Shown here: positions 9,739 to 22,447 of the stretch, in pieces
Position numbering within the stretch: the stretch's first letter is position 1
Layout: every line of letters starts with the position of its first letter
Origin: Deltaproteobacteria bacterium
Lineage (GTDB): Bacteria > Myxococcota_A > Polyangia > Polyangiales > JADJMO01
Length of the DNA stretch: 64,000 nucleotides
Reading direction: 5' to 3'
Assembly: GCA_016182965.1 (NCBI GenBank)
Contig: JACPFM010000044.1
Coordinates: 1 to 64,000 of the forward strand
Position numbers and translations under genes: made by a program
The notes under the pieces: generated by a model
Databases searched by the model: none
The model's input: the letters and a program-made list of their open reading frames with translations, nothing else
What the model was told of the DNA's origin: nothing

Positions 9739-11829
9739 TCAGCCGATCGCCGCCGCCGCCGCGGCGAGGAGCTCCTGCTTGCGGAACGGCTTGTGCAGCA
9801 GCGGAACGTCCGGCGGCAGCACCTGCGGTCCGGCGAGCGCGGGATCCGGGTAGCCGGACATGAGGACCACGCGAAGGCCTGGGCGCTCGGCACGCAGCGC
9901 CTCGGCGAGCCGCGGGCCGGAGATGTCCGGCATCACGACGTCCGACAGGAGGAGCTCGATGGATCCCGCATGGGCGCGGCTGACGGCGAGCGCATCCTTG
10001 CCCACGGCCTCGAGCACGTTCCATCCGGCTCGCGCGAGCAAGCGCGCCGCGACGCGACGGAGCCCGGGCTCGTCATCGACGATGAGGACGGTCGCCTTCA
10101 CCGGGGCTCGCATCGATGCAGGACGCTTCGGTGGACGAGGGGTCTCGCCGGCCTCCGTGAACGGCAAGCGCACGCAGAACGTGGAGCCGACGCCGGGCGA
10201 AGAGGTGACGTCGATCTCGCCGCCCGCCGATTCGACGATGCCGTGCACCATCGCGAGGCCGAGGCCAGTGCCCTTTCCATTCTCCTTCGTCGTGAAGAAC
10301 GGCTCGAAGATATGCGGAAGGATCTCGGGTGCGATTCCCCGACCCGTGTCGGTCACGGTGAGCCGCAGGTGCGAGCCTCCAGCGACACCCGAGCGGCCGG
10401 ATTCGGGCGCACCGTCGCTCACGGCGATCGTGACCTCGCCGCTGTCGTGTATGGCGTCGCGCGCGTTGACCACGAGGTTCACGATCACCTGTTCGAGCTG
10501 CGCGCGGTCGATGCTCACCGGGCGCAGGTCGCCGCTTCGCTTCGTCGTGAGCGTGAGGTTCTCGCCGATCAACCGCGCCAGCATTCGCTCCAGGCCTGAG
10601 ACGACGTCCGACACGCAGAGGATCTCCGGCCGCGAGACCTCACGGCGACAAAACGCGAGGAGCTGACGGGTCAGGTCGGCGCCGCGCCTGCCGGACCGCA
10701 GGATCTCGTCGAGGTCGTCGCGCAGCGGGTCTTCGGGCCGAAGCTCGGCGCACGCCGCCTCCGCGGTGCCGAGGATCACCGACAAGACGTTGTTGAAATC
10801 GTGCGCCACGCCGCCGGCGAGGCGGCCGAGGGCATCGAGCTTCTGCGCCTGGCGCAGCTGTTCGCCGGCGCGCTCGCGCTCCTCCTCGGCTCGGCGACGA
10901 GCCAGCACGCCCGCCAACGTGTCGGAGACCGCGCGCAGGAACTCCACCTGCTCGGGCTTCAGCTCCTGGTTCGGCGCGAGATACGTGGTGATCACGCCGA
11001 GGGTGACACCGCCCATACGGATGGGCACGGTGCAGTGACCGTGCGGCTGCACGCCGTCGTAGACGTTCTCGTGCAGAGCCTTGCCGACGTGCATCGCGCC
11101 GCTCGCAGCAGCGCGGCCGCAGTGACACCTTCCGAAGGGGACGCGCTCGCACATGGCGCGCAAGGGCGGCTCGAGACCGTAGCTCGCTCGACGCTCGAGC
11201 ACGGGCGCATCGCGACTCGCGAGGAAGATCACGCCGCGTCGCTCGACGCCCAGCCAGGGCACCGACATCATGAGCTGCAAGACCCCTCCGAGCAGCTCGT
11301 CGAGCGGGGTATCCTCGAGTGCGAGGCGCAGGATGGCGGCGATCGCCGCCTGCGTGTCGCGCGCCTGGCGGATCTCTTCGGCGGCCTCCCGGTGTCGGCC
11401 GATGTCGCGCGCGATCGCGAGCACCGCAGGGGCGCCGCAGAACTCGACGACGCGCGCCGCGACCTCCGCCGTGAACCGGCCGCCGTCGCGCGTGATGATG
11501 TCGCTATCGATCTGGCCGTAACCGTCCGTGCGCAGCCGCTCGACGCCCTGGAGGAAGCCCTCGAGTGCCTCCGGGGCGAGAAGATCGGCGACGCGCTTCT
11601 GCAACAACACGTCGCGCGTGTACCCCAGCCGGTCGCACGCAGCCCGATTGACCTCGAGGAGGGCCCCGTCGAGGTCGTGGATGATCATCGCGTCGGCGGC
11701 GTGATCGAAGATGTCGTGGAAGTCGCGCGCGATCTTCGCGAGCGTCGGCTCCGGTCCCTCGACCGCCGCGCTCCTCGCCGGATCGCTGGAGCCAGGCGGG
11801 CAACTCTGCGCGATCGACATGGTGTTCAC
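9739..11829 (-). CDS. PAS-GAF hybrid sensor histidine kinase with receiver domain
   Basis: A 696-residue soluble hybrid kinase. Domains in order: PAS (about 35-150, with HDLDGALLEVNRAAC), GAF (about 165-310), HisKA with phospho-accepting His343 in GGVAHDFNN, HATPase (about 440-565; N box NLVVNARDAI, G boxes DTGRGIAP and GTGLGLAMV) and a C-terminal receiver (about 580-696). The receiver keeps the acidic pair VDDE, the acceptor Asp in LLSDVVMPD and the Lys in HKPF. No membrane segment, so it senses a cytosolic signal; the GAF carries a CHC motif (GRCHCGRA) that could bind a cofactor, but that is speculative. No output regulator is adjacent. Start ATG at 11829; a second ATG at 11820 is possible. 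Confidence 0.93.
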   Translation of the reverse strand: MNTMSIAQSCPPGSSDPARSAAVEGPEPTLAKIARDFHDIFDHAADAMIIHDLDGALLEVNRAACDRLGYTRDVLLQKRVADLLAPEALEGFLQGVERLRTDGYGQIDSDIITRDGGRFTAEVAARVVEFCGAPAVLAIARDIGRHREAAEEIRQARDTQAAIAAILRLALEDTPLDELLGGVLQLMMSVPWLGVERRGVIFLASRDAPVLERRASYGLEPPLRAMCERVPFGRCHCGRAAASGAMHVGKALHENVYDGVQPHGHCTVPIRMGGVTLGVITTYLAPNQELKPEQVEFLRAVSDTLAGVLARRRAEEERERAGEQLRQAQKLDALGRLAGGVAHDFNNVLSVILGTAEAACAELRPEDPLRDDLDEILRSGRRGADLTRQLLAFCRREVSRPEILCVSDVVSGLERMLARLIGENLTLTTKRSGDLRPVSIDRAQLEQVIVNLVVNARDAIHDSGEVTIAVSDGAPESGRSGVAGGSHLRLTVTDTGRGIAPEILPHIFEPFFTTKENGKGTGLGLAMVHGIVESAGGEIDVTSSPGVGSTFCVRLPFTEAGETPRPPKRPASMRAPVKATVLIVDDEPGLRRVAARLLARAGWNVLEAVGKDALAVSRAHAGSIELLLSDVVMPDISGPRLAEALRAERPGLRVVLMSGYPDPALAGPQVLPPDVPLLHKPFRKQELLAAAAAAIG

Positions 11830-11948
11830 CGTAGCTAGGGCGGCGCTCTGGCCAACCGGACTGCCTGACGGAAATCGCCCCTAAACCGCTTACCTGGTTC
11901 TCACTCAGCGACTGACGCGTGTTTTCGCCGGCCTTATGCCCGATCCGG

Positions 11949-11986
11949 CGGGAACGACACGGCCGCACTGAACTACGGGCGCGCGT
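11949..11986. repeat. 36-38-base dispersed repeat, copy B
   Basis: Direct repeat of 9599-9637 (CGGGAACGACACGGCC, then ACTACGGGC), about 120 bases upstream of the hybrid kinase start. The rest of the 11830-12056 gap shows no convincing gene. Confidence 0.75.
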
Positions 11987-12056
11987 CTTGCGGACGGCTT
12001 CGCGAGGGCTCGCGCACGCACCGACTCCTCCGACGCAAGGTCCCACGACGAAGACG

Positions 12057-12360
12057 TCAGCCGAGCCTTACCAGCCCGGTGGCGTGCGCGAGCCAGCCGA
12101 CTGCCGCACCGCCCAGCACCAGCCAGCTCGAGTTCACGCGGTAGCGGAGGAGGAGCAGCGCAGAGGTCAGGACGATCCCGATCGTCACGAGGTCGACGAC
12201 GGCGGCTCGACCGAGCTGCGCCGTCACGACCGCCATCAGCGCGAGCGATGCGACGTTGACGCCGTCGAGGAAAGCCGCGGCGACGGGCGACCTTCGCAGC
12301 ATGGGGACGAGCGGTCCGCTGATCGCCACGAAGAAGAACGCCGGCAGGAAGCGCACTGCG
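12057..12360 (-). pseudogene. chrA: Remnant of a chromate transporter (chrA), C-terminal end only
   Basis: About 100 residues match the end of the ChrA/CHR chromate ion transporter family: LPAFFFVAISGPLVP, RSPVAAAFLDGVNVASL, and LLLLRYRVNSSWLVLGG. Complete ChrA proteins have about 390-450 residues, or about 190 in the short form, so most of the gene is gone. The open frame continues upstream to 12497, but residues before FLPAFFF look unlike ChrA and are probably chance coding. Stop at 12057-12059. The remnant is unlikely to transport chromate. It sits next to copy B of a dispersed repeat, which hints at local rearrangement. Confidence 0.65.
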
Positions 12361-12522
12361 ATCGCACGCGACGCTCCGCCATGCGGATCTACGGCACCGC
12401 GGTGTCCGCGGCAGGGCGATCGCGTCCTGACAATGTTGATGGCCATCGTGAGCCCTCCTCGGCTACCTGAGCCGTACCACCCGATGTTCGTCTGCACCGG
12501 GCGACTCGACTACGCTCGCCGG

Positions 12523-12825
12523 GTGCTCCGCCCGGCGCTGCTAGTGCTGCTGATCGGGTGCGACCGCGCGCCCGCCGCAGCGGACTACAGGGCGTATTGC
12601 GAGAAGGAGCGCGCGTGCACCGGCGTCGAGATGGACGTCTGCCTCGAGGGGCGCACGAAGCTCGCCGCGGAGCTGGGCCGCTGCCGGAGCAAGGGCGACG
12701 ACCTGTTGCGCTGCATGGCCGAGCACGCGCGCTGCGAGCGCGCCGGCACCATGGCCTTCCTCTTTCCGACCGACGCCTGCCGCGCGGCGTCCGAGGCCCT
12801 GACCGTGTGCCGGGCCGGGCGGTGA
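12523..12825 (+). CDS. Small Cys-rich lipoprotein, function unknown
   Basis: Encodes about 100 residues starting at a GTG: VLRPALLVLLIGCDRAP is a short hydrophobic signal ending in a lipobox (LIGC), so it is probably a lipoprotein. An alternative ATG at 12484 would add 13 residues. The mature part has eight further Cys spaced through a helical region (YCEKERACTG, DVCLEG, GRCRSK, LRCMAEHARCER, DACRAA, TVCRA), suggesting disulfide-bonded helices in the envelope. I do not recognise a family. It is followed 54 bases later by the alpha/beta hydrolase on the same strand. Confidence 0.6.
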   Translation: MLRPALLVLLIGCDRAPAAADYRAYCEKERACTGVEMDVCLEGRTKLAAELGRCRSKGDDLLRCMAEHARCERAGTMAFLFPTDACRAASEALTVCRAGR

Positions 12826-12879
12826 ATCGAACCACGTCTTTTGGGGCATCTCACCAGTCACGAGTCAGGAGGATCGGGC

Positions 12880-13710
12880 ATGGACGGGAGCTGCGTGTAC
12901 GAGGGGCGTCGCATCGCGTATCGGGTCCACGGGACGGGGCCGCGGGTCATCGTGCTCACGCACGGGCTCCTGATGGACGGCCGCATGTACACGAAGCTCG
13001 CGCCGGCGCTGGTCGCACGTGCCTACCGCCTGGTGACCATCGACGTGCTCGGTCACGGCTTCTCCGACCAGCCGCACGACATGGCCTCCTACTCGATGAC
13101 GCAGTTCGGTCGCGACGTGGTCGCCGTGCTCGATCACCTCGGCATCGAGCAGGCGGTCGTCGGCGGCACGTCGCTCGGGGCGAACATCTCGCTCGAAGTG
13201 GCGGTGGCCGCGCCGGACCGCGTGCGCGGGCTCGTGCTCGAGATGCCGGTCCTCGAGAACGGGCTGGCGGCGGCGGCCGCGGCGTTCGTGCCTCTCGCCC
13301 TCGCCCTGCGCGTGAGCCTGCCGGCGATGCGCGTCGTCTCGTCGCTCATGCGCCGCATCCCGCGCACCACCTTCATGGTCGATCTGATGCTCGACTTCGT
13401 GCGCCGCGATCCGGCCGCGTCGCTCGCCGTGCTCGACGGCGTGACCTTCGGGCGCGTCGCCCCGCCCGGCTCCGAGCGGCGGCGCATCCAGCACCCGACG
13501 CTCCTGGTCGGCCACCGGCGCGATCCGATCCACCCCTTCGACGACGCCGACGTGCTGACCCGCGATCTCCCCCGCGCGCGGCTGGTCGAGGCGCGATCGA
13601 TCCTCGAGTGGCGCCTGTCGCCGGCGCGGCTCGACTGCGAGCTGTGCGCGTTCCTCGACGAGGTGTGGGCGAGCGACGCGGGCGAGGCGCAGCACACGCA
13701 CGCCGCCTGA
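12880..13710 (+). CDS. Alpha/beta-fold hydrolase
   Basis: A 276-residue hydrolase. The ATG at 12880 is preceded by AGGAGG at about 12867-12872, a strong ribosome site that decides the start. HGLLMDGRMY carries the usual HG oxyanion segment, GGTSLGAN holds the nucleophile Ser (about residue 103), and HRRDPIHPFDD supplies the acid Asp. At the place where a catalytic His is normally found, the sequence reads ARSILEWRLSP with no His, so either the His is elsewhere or the activity differs from a plain esterase. No signal peptide. Substrate unknown. Confidence 0.8.
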   Translation: MDGSCVYEGRRIAYRVHGTGPRVIVLTHGLLMDGRMYTKLAPALVARAYRLVTIDVLGHGFSDQPHDMASYSMTQFGRDVVAVLDHLGIEQAVVGGTSLGANISLEVAVAAPDRVRGLVLEMPVLENGLAAAAAAFVPLALALRVSLPAMRVVSSLMRRIPRTTFMVDLMLDFVRRDPAASLAVLDGVTFGRVAPPGSERRRIQHPTLLVGHRRDPIHPFDDADVLTRDLPRARLVEARSILEWRLSPARLDCELCAFLDEVWASDAGEAQHTHAA

Positions 13711-13724
13711 CCTAGTTCCGGGAG

Positions 13725-14762
13725 TCATGAGCCCGGGCAGCCCGCGCTGACCAGCGGCCGGATGACCTTCGCCAGATCGCGCTGCTGCGGCTCCTCGAAA
13801 TCGTATTTCGAGATGCGCTTCAACGCGGCGATGAGGCGCGGGAAGCTCCCGCTGCAGGCGACCAGCAGCCGATCGAGCTCCTCCTCGCCTCCGCGGTAGC
13901 TCTCGAGCTCGAAGAGCGTGGCGTTGTTGATCGGGCGTCGCGCGCCGATCTCGGTGCGCAGCCGCCCGAGGATGATCGCCTTCTCTGCGCGCTTGACCGG
14001 ATCGGACGCGTCCGACGCGTAGAGCTTCGAGAGCTCGCGGTACGCGGTGCGCATCAGGTTCACCCGCCGCAGTCGCGCGTGCTCGGCCTGGTTGAACGCG
14101 CGCGTCTCGGCCGCGTCTGGGCCGACCACCTGCGCGAGCCAGCGCAGCGCGAGGCGATCGCCGACGAAGTTGGCGATGCTCTCGTCGAAGGCGGTCTGCC
14201 CATCGACGTAGTGGGTCGCGTGCATCGACTCGTGCAGCACGACGTCGGCGAGCTCGCCGAGCGCCTCTGGGCCTTCGTGGATCATGGTCGAGAGCACCGG
14301 ATCCTCGAACCAGCCGAGCGTCGAGTACGCGGAGGCGGGGCGCACGTCGACCTCCCAGCCCTCGTCGCGCAGCTGGAAGGCGAACCAGTCGGCGTCGGCG
14401 CGGTGGAACCAGCCGAGGTACGGCACGCTGCCGACGACGGGGAACGCCCATTTCTTCGGCTTGAACGACAGCTCCTCGCAGCCGCTGACCACCCAGACCA
14501 CCGCCTCGCGCTGGAGATCGGCGTACGTGCGGTAGTTGTCGGTCGGCTTCAGCCCCTCGGTCTCGCCGTAGCCCTTGATGCGCGGCACCTCGGCGAGCAG
14601 CCGCCGGATGCGCGGCGGCGTCGACGGATCGGTGACCACCTCCTCGAGCGGGCGGCGCCTGGTCAGGATCTCGAGCTGCCCCTCGGCGGCCTGCGAGAGG
14701 TACTGCACCCAGGTGCACCCGGTGGTGGCGACCGCTGCGGCGAGGAGGAGGGCGCGGATCAT
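13725..14762 (-). CDS. Putative zinc aminopeptidase lipoprotein (PF10023-like)
   Basis: A 345-residue lipoprotein: the signal [16 protein letters not shown] ends in a lipobox. [14 protein letters not shown] contains the zinc-binding HExxH, followed 12 or so residues later by [10 protein letters not shown], a plausible third ligand and a conserved block of the putative aminopeptidase family PF10023. Length fits that family (about 340-370). The protein is expected to be anchored in the envelope. It converges with the alpha/beta hydrolase, 14 bases apart, and is divergent from cstA. Two 12-base direct repeats lie immediately upstream of its start. Confidence 0.8.
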   Translation of the reverse strand: MIRALLLAAAVATTGCTWVQYLSQAAEGQLEILTRRRPLEEVVTDPSTPPRIRRLLAEVPRIKGYGETEGLKPTDNYRTYADLQREAVVWVVSGCEELSFKPKKWAFPVVGSVPYLGWFHRADADWFAFQLRDEGWEVDVRPASAYSTLGWFEDPVLSTMIHEGPEALGELADVVLHESMHATHYVDGQTAFDESIANFVGDRLALRWLAQVVGPDAAETRAFNQAEHARLRRVNLMRTAYRELSKLYASDASDPVKRAEKAIILGRLRTEIGARRPINNATLFELESYRGGEEELDRLLVACSGSFPRLIAALKRISKYDFEEPQQRDLAKVIRPLVSAGCPGS

Positions 14763-14786
14763 GCGAGAACATTCGCGAGAACATTC
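14763..14786. repeat. Two 12-bp direct repeats at a divergent promoter region
   Basis: GCGAGAACATTC occurs twice in tandem, directly against the start codon of the aminopeptidase lipoprotein gene and 153 bases before cstA. It may bind a regulator or shape the leader of the lipoprotein mRNA; nothing else supports a function. Confidence 0.8.
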
Positions 14787-14938
14787 GCTTGACCAACGAG
14801 CGCGCGCACGCTCGAAGGATAGCGCGGCGCCGTGCGGCGCAATGGCCGGCGCGACTAGGCGACGCGCCGCGAGGCCGCCTCCGTCGCGCTCCCGCAGAGG
14901 GTTTGCCGCTGCGCGCTCGCGGCGGTACGCATGCGGTG

Positions 14939-16741
14939 ATGCGTGCGCTTCCGCTGATGATCGCCGCGCTGTGCGTGGTCGCGATCGGGTACCGCTATTA
15001 CAGCGCCTTCATCGCGACGAAGGTGCTCGTCCTCGACGACACCCGCGAGACGCCGGCGCACCGCCTCTACGACGGCCACAACTACGTGCCGACGAACAAG
15101 TGGGTCCTCTTCGGGCACCACTTCGCGGCGATCACCGGCGCCGGACCGCTCGTCGGGCCGGTGCTCGCGGCGCAGTTCGGGTTCCTCCCGGGGTACCTGT
15201 GGATCCTCGTCGGCGTGGTGCTCGCGGGCGCGGTCCACGACTTCGTCATCCTCACGGCGTCGATGCGGCGCGACGGCAAGTCGCTGGCCGAGATCGCGCG
15301 GCACGAGATCGGCCCCACCTCCGGCGTGATCGCCGGGTTCGCGGTGCTCTTCATCGTAATCATCGCCATCGCCGCGATGGCCAAGGTGGTGGTGACCGCG
15401 CTCGCCGAGAGCGCGTGGGGCACCTTCACCATCGGCGTGACCATCCCCATCGCGCTGTTCATGGGCCTCTACATGTACCGGCTGCGGCCCGGGAAGAGCG
15501 GCGAGTCCACGGGCATCGGCGTGGTGCTGCTGCTGCTCGCCGTGGTCTTCGGCAAGGACGTGGCCGCCTCGGCCTTCGGGCGGCATTTCCTGCTGTCGGA
15601 GCACGCGCTGACGCTGGCCATCGGGGCCTACGGCTTCGTCGCCAGCGTGCTCCCGGTGTGGATGCTCCTCTGCCCGCGCGACTACCTGTCGTCGTACATG
15701 AAGATCGGCACCATCCTGCTGCTGATCGCCGGCATCCTCTTCGTGAACCCCGAGCTGAAGATGCCCCCGGTGAGCGAGTTCACCGGCGGCGGTCCGGTGG
15801 TCCCCGGCAAGCTGTTCCCCTTCGTCTTCATCACCATCGCCTGCGGCGCGATCAGCGGCTTCCACGGCCTCATCGGGTCGGGCACCACGCCGAAGATGAT
15901 CGAGCGCGAGTCGCACGCGCGGCCCATCGGCTACGGCGCCATGCTGTGCGAGGGCATCGTCGGCATCGTGGCGCTGATCGCCGCCTCGTCGCTGACCAAG
16001 GGCGACTACTTCGCGATCAACACCCCGCCCGACCGCTTCGCCACGCTCGGCCTGTCGATGGATCACCTGCCGGAGCTGGCCGAGCAGATCGGCGAGCGGC
16101 TGCAGGGTCGCCCGGGCGGCGCGGTGTCGCTGGCCGTGGGGATCAGCCAGATCTTCGCCGGCATCCCCGGGTTCAAGCACCTGATCAGCTACTGGTACCA
16201 CTTCGCGATCATGTTCGAGGCGCTGTTCATCCTCACCACGGTCGACACGGGGACGCGCGTCGCCCGGTTCCTGGTGCAGGAGTTCGGCGGCCGCGCGCAC
16301 CCGCAGTTCGGCAAGACCGATTGGATCCCGGGCACCGTGATCTCGACCGGCCTGGTCTGCGTCTGCTGGGGCTACTTCGTGTGGAGCGGCTCGATCGCGA
16401 CCATCTGGCCGATGCTCGGCATCTCCAACCAGCTGCTCGCGTCGATCGCGCTCTGCATCGCGACCACGATGATCATCAACAACGGCAAGGCGCGGTACGC
16501 GTGGGTCACGCTCACCCCGGCGCTGTTCGTGGGCACCGCGACCGAGACCGCCGGCTACCAGCTGATCACGCAGACGTTCATCCCGAAGATGATCAAGAAC
16601 GGCAAGGCGGTCTTCCAGGGGTACCTGCTGTCGACGCTCTGCGCGCTGGCCATGTCGGCCATGATCTTCATCTTCCTCGACGCGCTGTCGAAGTGGGTGC
16701 GGGCGCTGCGCACGCCGCCCGCGCCCGAGCCGGCGCGATGA
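14939..16741 (+). CDS. cstA: Carbon starvation protein CstA, peptide/pyruvate transporter family
   Basis: A 600-residue membrane protein with about 15-16 hydrophobic segments. Family blocks visible: [23 protein letters not shown] near residue 55 (the signature region), GTTPKMI and an [23 protein letters not shown] segment, and FGGRAH before a later TM. Members import peptides, and some import pyruvate, under carbon limitation. E. coli CstA has 701 residues; this is the shorter form common in other phyla. Start ATG at 14939; a GTG three bases earlier is also possible. The stop overlaps the next start in an ATGA, coupling it to an outer-membrane-type protein. Confidence 0.92.
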   Translation: MRALPLMIAALCVVAIGYRYYSAFIATKVLVLDDTRETPAHRLYDGHNYVPTNKWVLFGHHFAAITGAGPLVGPVLAAQFGFLPGYLWILVGVVLAGAVHDFVILTASMRRDGKSLAEIARHEIGPTSGVIAGFAVLFIVIIAIAAMAKVVVTALAESAWGTFTIGVTIPIALFMGLYMYRLRPGKSGESTGIGVVLLLLAVVFGKDVAASAFGRHFLLSEHALTLAIGAYGFVASVLPVWMLLCPRDYLSSYMKIGTILLLIAGILFVNPELKMPPVSEFTGGGPVVPGKLFPFVFITIACGAISGFHGLIGSGTTPKMIERESHARPIGYGAMLCEGIVGIVALIAASSLTKGDYFAINTPPDRFATLGLSMDHLPELAEQIGERLQGRPGGAVSLAVGISQIFAGIPGFKHLISYWYHFAIMFEALFILTTVDTGTRVARFLVQEFGGRAHPQFGKTDWIPGTVISTGLVCVCWGYFVWSGSIATIWPMLGISNQLLASIALCIATTMIINNGKARYAWVTLTPALFVGTATETAGYQLITQTFIPKMIKNGKAVFQGYLLSTLCALAMSAMIFIFLDALSKWVRALRTPPAPEPAR

Positions 16742-17472
16742 GGCGCGCCGCGCTCTCCTTCGCGGCGGTCACCGTCGCCCTCTCGCTGGAGGCGCGCGCG
16801 GAGCCGGCCCCGGTCCCCGGAGGGATTGGGCCCGACTGGTTCCCGGTCACGGGAGAGGTCACAGGCGGCGGCTCCTTCGGCGAGCACAGCGCGGGGAACG
16901 TCAACGTGTTCCTCGGCTACGCGCACGGCATCCGCTTCCGGGGCGTAGAGAACACGGGCCTGCTCCTGGCCGCCGGCCCGGCGTACACCTACCGCGGGTT
17001 CGATCCGAAGGCGGTCGGCTGCCGCTCGGCGAGCGCGTACGTCGACGCGTCCGACGCGTCCGATAGCAAGGCGGCGACGAGCTCGAGCAGCTGCGGCAGC
17101 GGCTACAGCCTCGGCGTGCACGTGCGCGTCGGCATCGCCCACCGCACCGACGAAGACCATCACGTGCCCGATCACCTCGTCTACGTCGGGGCCACGCCGC
17201 TCTTGAAGGGCACCGAGCCGCGCCTGAGCTTGCAGGACGGCCGGGCGCACGACCTCGCGCTGCGCGGGCTGCGCGTGACGCTGGGGTGGAACTTCATGGC
17301 GCTCTCGCGCGCCGTGCTGAAGATGGACTTCAGCGGCAAGGACGACATGGCGAACGTCCTCGTTCTGCCGCTCGCGCTGCTCAACAAGCTCGAGCTGCAC
17401 TACGAGCGGGCCACGCTCGCCGCGGGCCCTGCCGACAACCGCTTCGGGTTCGCGACCGGGTTCGGGTTCTGA
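16738..17472 (+). CDS. Probable outer-membrane beta-barrel protein
   Basis: A 244-residue exported protein: [21 protein letters not shown] is a typical Sec signal peptide with an ARA-type cleavage site. The mature chain alternates short Gly/aromatic-rich strands ([41 protein letters not shown]-like segments) and ends in [11 protein letters not shown]-terminal Phe is the usual recognition signal for outer-membrane barrel assembly. A Ser/Asp-rich loop with two Cys sits near residue 100-120. It overlaps the cstA stop by four bases, so co-expression with CstA is likely; it could be the matching outer-membrane channel, but this is inference. Confidence 0.65.
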   Translation: MRRAALSFAAVTVALSLEARAEPAPVPGGIGPDWFPVTGEVTGGGSFGEHSAGNVNVFLGYAHGIRFRGVENTGLLLAAGPAYTYRGFDPKAVGCRSASAYVDASDASDSKAATSSSSCGSGYSLGVHVRVGIAHRTDEDHHVPDHLVYVGATPLLKGTEPRLSLQDGRAHDLALRGLRVTLGWNFMALSRAVLKMDFSGKDDMANVLVLPLALLNKLELHYERATLAAGPADNRFGFATGFGF

Positions 17473-17494
17473 TCACCCCACCCCCGGCCATGCC

Positions 17495-18670
17495 TCACGG
17501 CGACAGCCGGAGGATGCGGTCCTTCTCGTCGCCGCAGTCGCCCCGGCTGTCGCAGTTGCTCGTCGACACCCACAACGCGCCGTCGGGCGCGACGACCACC
17601 TCGCGCAGCCGCCCGTGCGCCTTCCGCAGGTAGACCTCGTGCGAGAGGACGCGCGCGCCCGCGGCGTCGAGCGCGAATCGATGCAGCGACTTCGCCTCGA
17701 GCGCGGCGACCACGAAGCTGCCCTTCCATCCGGGGATGCGATCGGCGCGGTAGAGCACCCCGCCTCCGGGCGGCACTGCATCTTCGAAGACGACCAGGGG
17801 CGCGATCATCCCGGCGCGGGCCTGGCACCCCCAGATGGTCGGCCATCCGAGGTTGGCGCCGAGCCTGGCGACGGAGATCTCGTCGTGGCCGCGGCGCCCG
17901 AGCTCTCCGCTCGGACCGTGATCGGCGAGCACGATGGTCTGCGCGTCGAGGAAGTCGAACGCCTGCAGGTTGCGGATGCCCATCAGCGCCGCGCGATTGC
18001 CGGGCCACGGGTTGCCGGGCGCGGGCGCGCCGTCGACCGTCACGCGCAGCAGCTTGCCCGAAGGCGACTCAGGCTTCTGCGAGAGGTCGGGCTCGCGCGC
18101 GTCACCGGTCGCGATCCACAGCATGCCGTCCGGACCGAAGCGCAGCCGTCCGCCGTCGTGGTATTTGGCGGCGGCGATGCCCTCGAGCAGCGGTCGGTCG
18201 AGCTTCGCGGTCGCTCCGTCCTCGGAGACGATCCACCGCTCGACCCGGTTCTCCGTGCCGTCGCCGCGCTTGGCGGTGAAGTACACGTAGATGCGGCGGT
18301 TGCTCGCGAACTGCGGGTCGACGGCGAGCCCGAGCAGCCCGCCCTCGCTCTCGCGGTGCACGGCGATGGTCGCGACGGGCGCCGGCACGAGCTCGACGCT
18401 GGCCGACGCCTGCGACTTTCGGAGCCATCGGATGCGCCCGGGGCGTTCGGCCACCAGCGCGTCGCCGCTCGGCAGGAAAGCGATCGACCACGGCACCTCG
18501 AGGCCGCTGGCGAGGGTCGTGACCTGCAGCTTCGTCGCGCCGTCGGCGCCGAGGTCCTTCTTCAGCTCACATGACGCGCTCGTCCCGGCGAGCTCGCCGG
18601 CGAGCCCGGTCGACCCGCGCGGCTTGCCGCAGGCCAGCAGCGAGAGCGCGACCAGGAGCGCGTGGCGCAT
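17495..18670 (-). CDS. PQQ-dependent glucose/sorbosone dehydrogenase-like lipoprotein
   Basis: A 391-residue protein with a short lipoprotein signal (MRHALLVALSLLACG). The mature part shows blocks of the GSDH beta-propeller family (PF07995): GLEVPWSIAFLPSGDALVAERPG-like start, ESEGGLLGLAVDPQF, YHDGGRLRFGPDGMLWIATGD, and NPWPG. Relatives oxidise aldose sugars in the periplasm using pyrroloquinoline quinone. The His in the YHDGG block fits the known catalytic region. A late CDSRGDCGDEKD loop could form a disulfide. It converges with the cstA operon and diverges from the aconitase gene, 96 bases apart. Confidence 0.85.
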   Translation of the reverse strand: MRHALLVALSLLACGKPRGSTGLAGELAGTSASCELKKDLGADGATKLQVTTLASGLEVPWSIAFLPSGDALVAERPGRIRWLRKSQASASVELVPAPVATIAVHRESEGGLLGLAVDPQFASNRRIYVYFTAKRGDGTENRVERWIVSEDGATAKLDRPLLEGIAAAKYHDGGRLRFGPDGMLWIATGDAREPDLSQKPESPSGKLLRVTVDGAPAPGNPWPGNRAALMGIRNLQAFDFLDAQTIVLADHGPSGELGRRGHDEISVARLGANLGWPTIWGCQARAGMIAPLVVFEDAVPPGGGVLYRADRIPGWKGSFVVAALEAKSLHRFALDAAGARVLSHEVYLRKAHGRLREVVVAPDGALWVSTSNCDSRGDCGDEKDRILRLSP

Positions 18671-18766
18671 CCATCGATCGATGGCGCGGTGCTCCGATCG
18701 TTTCCGCACGCGCCGGGCGTCGGGGCGCGACTCGGCTCGCGCATCGACCATCGAAAGGGCCTCACC

Positions 18767-21679
<2,913 letters not shown>

Positions 21680-21740
21680 CCGCATCGCATCTCGACGCGG
21701 CAGTGACGCCGCCGGCACACCGGCTGCAGCACGACTCCGC

Positions 21741-22400
21741 ATGTCGCGATCGAAGACGCTCCTCGGCCTCGCCGTCCTGCCTTTGCTCATCGCGGCGGCG
21801 TGCGGGACCGCCCAGAAGAAGCACCTGATCGAGGCCGGTGCCGAGGCGAGCGACACCCAGCGGCGCAGCGCCTTCGAGGCCACGGCGCGCATGCTCGACG
21901 AGCACCCCGAGTACGTCGACGAGTTCTACGCGATCGCGCGCAACCATCCGCGGACCTTCGACCGCTTCCTCGAGGGCGCCACCAAGGACCTGCACGACGA
22001 GGAGCTCGCGAAGAAGCAGGCCGCGATGTTGGCGGAGCACCCGGCGTCGCTGGAGCAGGTGATGGTGCAGACGCTCCGCGCGGCGGCCGACAAGAAGGAG
22101 GCGCGGTTGGCCATCGCGCGCGCCCTCGAGAAGACGGCGCCGATCGCGGCGGACATCCAGGCCGACCGGAAGGCGACGACCGTCGCGGTCACCAGCGCCG
22201 CCATCGCGGTCGCCGCGAAGCGCCCGTCGGCCGCCGAGGGCTTCCACCTCGCGATGCGCGGCTCGGCGCCGAAGGTGGCCGCGGTGATGTCGAAGGATCC
22301 CGAGACGCTCGGCGTGCTCACCGAGGAGCTGCTGAAGATCCAGGTGAAGGACAAGCCGGCGCTGCGCAAGCTGCTGGAGAAGGTCGGCGCGATCGATTGA
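21741..22400 (+). CDS. Helical lipoprotein, function unknown
   Basis: A 219-residue lipoprotein: MSRSKTLLGLAVLPLLIAAAC is a signal with lipobox IAAAC. The mature part is almost all helix, rich in Ala, Glu and Lys, with repeated short motifs of the HPEYVDEFY / HPRTFDRFLEG / HPASLEQVM kind, spaced about 20-35 residues, that suggest short helical repeats. No family recognised. It begins 61 bases after the aconitase gene on the same strand, so it may be read from the same transcript. Confidence 0.7.
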   Translation: MSRSKTLLGLAVLPLLIAAACGTAQKKHLIEAGAEASDTQRRSAFEATARMLDEHPEYVDEFYAIARNHPRTFDRFLEGATKDLHDEELAKKQAAMLAEHPASLEQVMVQTLRAAADKKEARLAIARALEKTAPIAADIQADRKATTVAVTSAAIAVAAKRPSAAEGFHLAMRGSAPKVAAVMSKDPETLGVLTEELLKIQVKDKPALRKLLEKVGAID

Positions 22401-22447
22401 CTCGACGATCCTCGTGCCGTGGCTCGACGAGGTCCACGCACCCGAGG

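Noticed and set aside
14763..14786. LexA/SOS box
   Set aside because: GAACATTC is not followed by the required inverted half-site; the copies are direct repeats.
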